This document shows, piece after piece, positions 59,252 through 64,000 of a DNA stretch of 64,000 nucleotides. The notes under the pieces were generated by a model. The model was not told the origin of the DNA. It worked only from the letters and a program-made list of their open reading frames with translations, and made no database searches. Position numbers and translations under genes: made by a program. Location of the stretch: NCBI GenBank assembly GCA_905250115.1, contig CAJNOI010000067.1, positions 6,490 to 70,489 on the forward strand. The letters are read 5' to 3'. Each line of letters starts with the position of its first letter. Position 1 is the stretch's first letter. Source of the stretch: Adineta steineri (lineage: Eukaryota; Rotifera; Eurotatoria; Adinetida; Adinetidae).

Positions 59252-59935
59252 AATAAATGGAATAGTATTTATAAAGTAGGTCACACAGTAACAAATACAA
59301 TAAGTAGGACAACATATATATGTGATATCGAGGGATATCATGAAATGGTGAAAACTGATAAAAATGCGATAATTTACTGATCAAACGTAGTTAACTACTG
59401 ATATTTTAGTTTAAATACTGATACATTCATTATTTTACTGATCAAATGATTAAACTACTGATCAAAAAACAAGAATCACTGACCATTAATTATTCTACTG
59501 ATCGATTCAGTTATTATAATGACAAAACAGTCTTAATTACTGATCGCCTTTTACTGATCATTTTGAATAAAAAACTGACCATATAATTTGTACCCATTTG
59601 AAATATCAGTTTATAATAAAAATTTGTCGTTTGTTATATATGGTTAATAAATATTTTGCATAATCGATGGTGAATTTTGCGATAGACGAATGCAAAAATT
59701 ACAGCTTTATACTAAATATAATATGCGCAGAAGAAAAGAAAAAAAATTGTATTTGCACTACTTTTACACAGTAGCGGTCGTATTTTTAATGCATCACTAC
59801 GTCTTGTTTTGATCACAAATCAGAGTAAACCTGAGTGGGTATAAATGAGTAATGAAGAAAATACTCACTCTCGCATAGTAGTTTTAATATTCATACATAA
59901 AAAAAGGAGAAATACAAGCATCATGCCATATAGAT

Positions 59936-59993
59936 AGGTATGGATGTGGGTTAAGAGAAGATAGATATACACACCCGCACCCACATCCTCAAC
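59936..59993. repeat. Telomere-like foldback
   Basis: Begins taggtatggatgtggg and ends cacccgcacccacatcctca. Confidence 0.65.
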
Positions 59994-60620
59994 TAAATGT
60001 ACATATGTTCCAATCTCAATCGATCCAAGATATATTTGATTAAGTCTAAATTGTTCTTTCAATTTCATGTTTATTTCATTCTTTCCTAGTGTTCTAAACA
60101 CTCGTCGTTTTACCTACATAACAGATTAATAGAAAGAAAAGAACAGCAATACCATGTGCTTTTGTTGATTTTTTTTTATAAAAATGATAACAAAAAAACG
60201 CTGATTTTAAATGGTGAATAATTATTCTTTAATCTTGCCTAGAAGGCTATTCTCCTTGTTCTTGGCGATTTGTCGTTCTTTACAAAAACACTGTATTAGT
60301 CTCTACGTATGTTACTTTTCTTTTTTTCTGCTCGTACAATCCATTAGAAAAATGACGAGGAGCTCGATTTATTTGCATTTATTGAAGCGTAATTATGTTT
60401 CGTGCATCAAACACTTAGTCTACTTCCCTTATTTAATATATGTATGATTCAACCATTAAACATGTACACACTCAAATATTTACTATTTTTCTTAGAAAAA
60501 ACTGTCAAATGAATACAGTAATCTACTTATAGATCAACGTTCTGTCAATTTCAAGGATGCACTATCAGTATCAACTGTTTCTAGTGCTAGTACGAATACA
60601 TCGAAGGAATTTCGTGATAA

Positions 60621-60668
60621 AGGGATGTGGGTAGGTGTAATCTTCTTATTCATCCCCCACACCCACCA
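60621..60668. repeat. Telomere-like foldback upstream of the F-box-like gene
   Basis: Begins agggatgtgggtaggtg and ends catcccccacacccacc. Confidence 0.65.
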
Positions 60669-60929
60669 TATTATTTAAAAATTAAATATTTCAATCATTA
60701 TGATCAATTTATTATTTTCATTCTATTATGAAATTATAGATTAAAAATGATGAGAAAGATTCAATTTTGATACACTACCCCTTTATCTCTATCAACAAGA
60801 AAAAAAGTGACGTCAGTCTATGTAAAAAGATAAAGATGTTTCATTCTCTCATTTCATTGATTACGATAACACTTTCTTCTTTCTACCATTACGTTGAATA
60901 TTTCTATTTGGATTGTATCAACTTTTTAA

Positions 60930-62857
60930 ATGAATAAAAACTCAACTAAACGCCAACTGGAATTATCTAGTATTCATAAAAAAAAATTTCGACGTAAGTA
61001 ACATTCATATTTGTGTATTCGTATATATATACTATATTTGCTAATTTTATCAGCAAGAACAACGTCTGACGACACGTAAGTCTAATCGAAAGATATCTGA
61101 ATTTTATTTAGTTATTTTAATAGCTTAATTACCCAACTGGAGAATTTGTCAAATGAAATCTGCTATGAAGTATTTGATTATCTTGATGGGCATGCAATAT
61201 ATAAAGCATTTGATGAATTGAATGCTCGTTTTCAAAAGCTGATTACAACGTCATCATTTTTATTGAAAATCTACATTGATAATGAATCACACTTGAAAAT
61301 AGAAGATTGTTGTAAAAATCTTCTCATTCCGAATAAACATCGAATTCTTTCATTTCATCTTCATGATCCTGTACAAGCGGAAAGTTTTTTCCAAAATTGT
61401 ACTTTTGATTCAACATTTATTCATCTGAAGTCAATTCTTCTTCATGTAATTGATGACTATTTTCAAGCACAACAATTGAAATGCTTAAAAAGTTTACCTC
61501 ATCTTCTTTCACTTACTATTGTACTCTACGGTGATCAATGTTACAATCAAGAAGACATGTTTATTGATGATATATATGAAATTATTTTCACTTTACCTTA
61601 TTTAGAATATAGTTCTTTATCAGTGATAAAATACAATGATTAATATCTTCCAACATTCGTTGATAAGAATATACAATCGAATTCAATCACATCTTTACAT
61701 ATGGATTTTGATTGTGATCTCGATAGTCTTCTTTCGGTTCTTAGTCATACACCACAATTACATCGTTTATATTGTACTAGATTGTTTCAATCGAAAGAGG
61801 ATGACGATACTGACTTCTCAATAAAATGTTCTAATTTAAAGTATCTTCGAATAGAAGAATGTTCTGTTAAATTTGATAGATTTCAAAAATTCATCAAGGA
61901 TATTGGTTCTCAAATCAAAATATTCTGGATTCACGGTTATTTGCCTGATGATGATGATATTGAACCTGATCAATGGCGGATACTAATTGAAAAAGATCTA
62001 CCACAATTAGAAAAAATTCTGTTAAGATCTTCAGTAACTACTGATGTGAGAAAAATCAATTCTGTTATTGATCAATTGAATTCATCATTTTGGATTGATC
62101 ATCAATGGAATATTAGATTAGAAATTGAACCCGATGAAAGTTCCTATTTTATTTCTTCATATATGTATTAGCGAGAAAGAAAAACTTTTTCTTAACAAAT
62201 CATCTCTTTATTTTCTTTCGTAGATCAACACGGTTTGACTTCGATCAAAAAATCCAAACGAAGAGCAATTCGACATCTAACGAATTATTGATCAGTAATG
62301 TTGACGATGTACCTTGGCCACAACCAGTGATCGAACAATTGATTCCAGTTTTGAGTCAAATGAAATTTACAAGAATATATTCCTGTAATAGTCAATTATC
62401 TCTAGATAATTTTATTCAACTAATTAATTTATTACCATGTCTTGATTCATTGAAGATGGATATAGTATTAGGAGAGCAATGCAATAGTTTATCGATTGAA
62501 GATGAGGAGAAATTTTTATCCGTATCAAAGTCGAATACAATTACAAAAGTTGTTCAGAAAATGAATATGAACTTAACAGAGTTTCTTATTAAGCTTTGTC
62601 CACATATGACGTATTTTCAAGTAGATTCCATCAAAGATGATGATGATGATGATATAGAAGAGCTGGTACAATTTATTTTACTGAAAAGAAAAACACACAT
62701 TCCTCATCTTCAATCGTTATGTCTTAACCTCCGTAATGTAAATGATGAATTAATCACCACATTACGAAATATAGTGGATTCCGAGAAAATCACTGCATCT
62801 GATTATTTGATTAAATCTTCCGGAACTTTTATCATTTTACAATGGAAATTACAATAA
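60930..62857 (+). pseudogene. F-box-like gene with one in-frame stop codon
   Basis: Four exons (60930-60993, 61054-61075, 61124-62164, 62224-62857) join in phase through GT-AG introns to give 586 codons. A single TAA at 61641-61643 interrupts exon 3. The F-box-like start reads LENLSNEICYEVFDYLDGHA, after which the protein has the Leu-rich, LRR-like character usual for this rotifer family (LPHLLSLTIVL, CSNLKYLRIEECS, LLPCLDSLKMD). F-box proteins recruit substrates to SCF ubiquitin ligases. The frame is preserved on both sides of the stop, so it is a recent nonsense mutation, a sequencing error, or a genuine truncation to about 200 aa. Confidence 0.75.
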
Positions 62858-62920
62858 CTAGTTTTTGATTTGATTTTATTTAAATTTAATACTAAGTAGA
62901 CACAGAAAAAAAGATAGATC

Positions 62921-64000
62921 TTATAGAACATCAACTGATGTGGGATGTTCATGCGATTCAAAGAATTCATGAATACCAGATACTAGTTGCATGTTTTCTT
63001 CGATTTGCTCCTTTAATTCGAGTACTTTGCGTTTAAGTGTAATTTTTTCCGCGATGGTTCGAACTTGATCATCGATCGACTTATTAACATAGTTTTGATA
63101 ACGTGCTAAATAATCATTGAGCTCTTGAAAGTGTCGAGTGAAACTTTTGTTTAGTACATCGGTTAAATACTGATCCAATTCTGTTTCGATCTCTTTCATA
63201 TGAGTCTGAAATTGACATATAAAGTGGTTTTTCATCTCACTGATTATGATTTGATATTTTGTTCCTTCTACGTATCCATCATCATACAGAATCGTAACCA
63301 AACCAAACAGCCACCAAGGAGTGAAAATCTTTTGTAATTTTAACTCAAAATCTCTCGGGATAGAGTAGATGATATCAAAATTAGGCGGCTTTCGAAACTG
63401 GATATTGAAAGCGTCTGCTAATTGGTTCTGAGCAGCAATTAATAGCTCTTTTGTTTTTTCTTCAAGTTGATGATTTAGTCGAAGACAGGCTTCATCACAT
63501 TGGAGATCCACATCATTTCGAATGCTAAGTAGAGCTACGTCAGTTATTGCACGAATTTGTCGAGCGACACTCCGTATGAAATTGAGACCGTCGTACTCAT
63601 TCTTAAAGATCAAAAGTCCATGCCGATTAGCTAGATGATCGATCGTCGTCCCTACTCGCCGCATGAATTTGTGAATGGGTGAGGGGATGATAACCGTGGA
63701 GGCTGTACCAATGATATCCTTAGACGAATTTGTGTTGCCCGAATGAGCTCGATAGAGTTGATCAGGTCGATAGTATTCTTTAAATACTTCTTCCAATTGC
63801 TTCAGAGTATTTTCCTCCATTTGCTTGAATTGAGTTTGAAAATAATCAGTTATTCTTGTCTGTTCATCTACTAAAGTTGCATTTTGCTCTTCCATAATAT
63901 TTTGAGCACATTGCATTTCAACATAGAGTACATCACTTTGCAGACGCAATGCTTTCTCATCAGCCCAAAGAAGTCTCTCTCTAATAGTTAAAACTTCATG
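62921..64000 (-). CDS. Coiled-coil protein, possibly the tail of a dynamin-like GTPase (partial)
   Basis: The frame is open from the right edge of the window to a stop at 62921, so the gene starts beyond the window; the first non-window-edge start-like codon is a TTG and is not a real start. It has about 360 residues, mostly charged helices (EQNATLVDEQTRITDYFQTQ, KEIETELDQYLTDVLNK, KRKVLELKEQIEENMQLV), with one short hydrophobic patch (WWLFGLVTILYDDGY). This all-helical layout with a C-terminal coiled coil is what one sees after the G domain of dynamin-like or IRG-type GTPases, but no GTPase motif is inside the window. The assignment is tentative. Confidence 0.5.
   Translation of the reverse strand, partial: HEVLTIRERLLWADEKALRLQSDVLYVEMQCAQNIMEEQNATLVDEQTRITDYFQTQFKQMEENTLKQLEEVFKEYYRPDQLYRAHSGNTNSSKDIIGTASTVIIPSPIHKFMRRVGTTIDHLANRHGLLIFKNEYDGLNFIRSVARQIRAITDVALLSIRNDVDLQCDEACLRLNHQLEEKTKELLIAAQNQLADAFNIQFRKPPNFDIIYSIPRDFELKLQKIFTPWWLFGLVTILYDDGYVEGTKYQIIISEMKNHFICQFQTHMKEIETELDQYLTDVLNKSFTRHFQELNDYLARYQNYVNKSIDDQVRTIAEKITLKRKVLELKEQIEENMQLVSGIHEFFESHEHPTSVDVL

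Larger units (their letters stand above)
57886..59595 (-). mobile_element. MULE (Mutator-like) DNA transposon, degenerate
   Basis: A 1710-bp element bounded by exact 9-bp direct repeats ATTTGAAAT (57877-57885 and 59596-59604). A 9-bp target duplication is characteristic of Mutator-like elements. The ends are inverted: left GGGTCGTATTTAAATGATCA, right (complement) GGGTACAAATTATATGGTCA, both followed by GTTTTTTAT. The first and last 200-250 bp are packed with TGATCAGT on the left and its complement ACTGATCA on the right, in mirror orientation. They are probably subterminal transposase-binding repeats. The element contains a truncated transposase and a telomere-like foldback. Confidence 0.88.
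59605..60929. other. Intergenic with two foldbacks
   Basis: About 1.3 kb. Contains foldbacks at 59936-59993 and 60621-60668. Short frames at 59865-60101 and 60211-60447 are not supported as genes. Confidence 0.5.

Noticed and set aside
1..64000. tRNA or rRNA genes
   Set aside because: I looked for the conserved T-loop/acceptor patterns on both strands and saw none that I could fold; a dedicated scan could still find one.

Overview
The window is eukaryotic: AT-rich DNA (roughly 30% GC by eye), genes split by short GT-AG introns (mostly about 50-60 nt), and families that are expanded in bdelloid rotifers (kelch-like repeat proteins, LDLa/EGF receptors fused to a 7TM domain, WWE-ADP-ribosyltransferases, FG-GAP surface proteins, F-box-like proteins with leucine-rich character). 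The G-rich unit TGTGGG, which I recall as the telomere repeat of the bdelloid Adineta vaga, occurs throughout as short interstitial foldbacks. I read the window as bdelloid rotifer (Adineta/Rotaria-like) scaffold sequence. This is inference from content, not a database match.

Layout. (1) 1-7893 and 20334-28226 are reverse complements with constant offset (x -> 28227-x) and no difference in any stretch I compared. The inner end of the right arm is exactly the edge of a 100-N gap (20234-20333). Each arm carries a membrane-anchored kelch-like gene, a four-TM protein gene, a secreted Cys-rich/kelch-like gene and an amidase (complete on the left, cut by the gap on the right). (2) The 7894-20233 spacer is gene-poor: a small secreted protein, a remnant of an ADP-ribosyltransferase-family N-terminal domain, a two-TM peptide, a DKNYY-repeat protein, a two-exon Gly/Asn-rich peptide, a decayed TPR gene and a non-autonomous hAT element with 8-bp target duplications. 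(3) 29.2-46.3 kb is a dense run of intact genes: a second DKNYY protein, an ER-type cyclophilin, a large LDLa/EGF/7TM receptor, a DEG/ENaC channel, a third kelch-like gene, adenosine deaminase and a large membrane glycoprotein. (4) 46.3-49.5 kb is nearly empty, apart from a GC-rich island and a zinc-finger-like fragment. (5) 49.5-64 kb holds a ten-exon surface protein (TM anchor, three EGF modules, Thr-rich stalk, FG-GAP repeats), an HSP70 5' fragment, a WWE-ART gene, a MULE transposon with 9-bp target duplications and a broken transposase, an F-box-like gene with one in-frame stop, and the 3' part of a coiled-coil gene running off the end.

The most unusual feature is a dispersed family of about 27 short foldback elements (plus their copies in the second arm). 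They are about 45-145 bp, G-rich telomere-like in the first half and C-rich in the second, always in that order on the + strand. The best copies begin CTTGAGGGTGTGGG and end with its complement. They sit mostly just downstream of genes, and some interrupt an HSP70 fragment, the MULE and the TPR pseudogene, which suggests insertion. Whether they are a MITE family, scars of telomere-related repair or 3'-end elements cannot be settled here.

Most genes encode membrane or secreted proteins for cell-surface contact, signalling or ion flow. There is no operon-like organisation. Gene structures were derived by eye by matching GT/AG sites and reading-frame phase, and I state where a join is uncertain.
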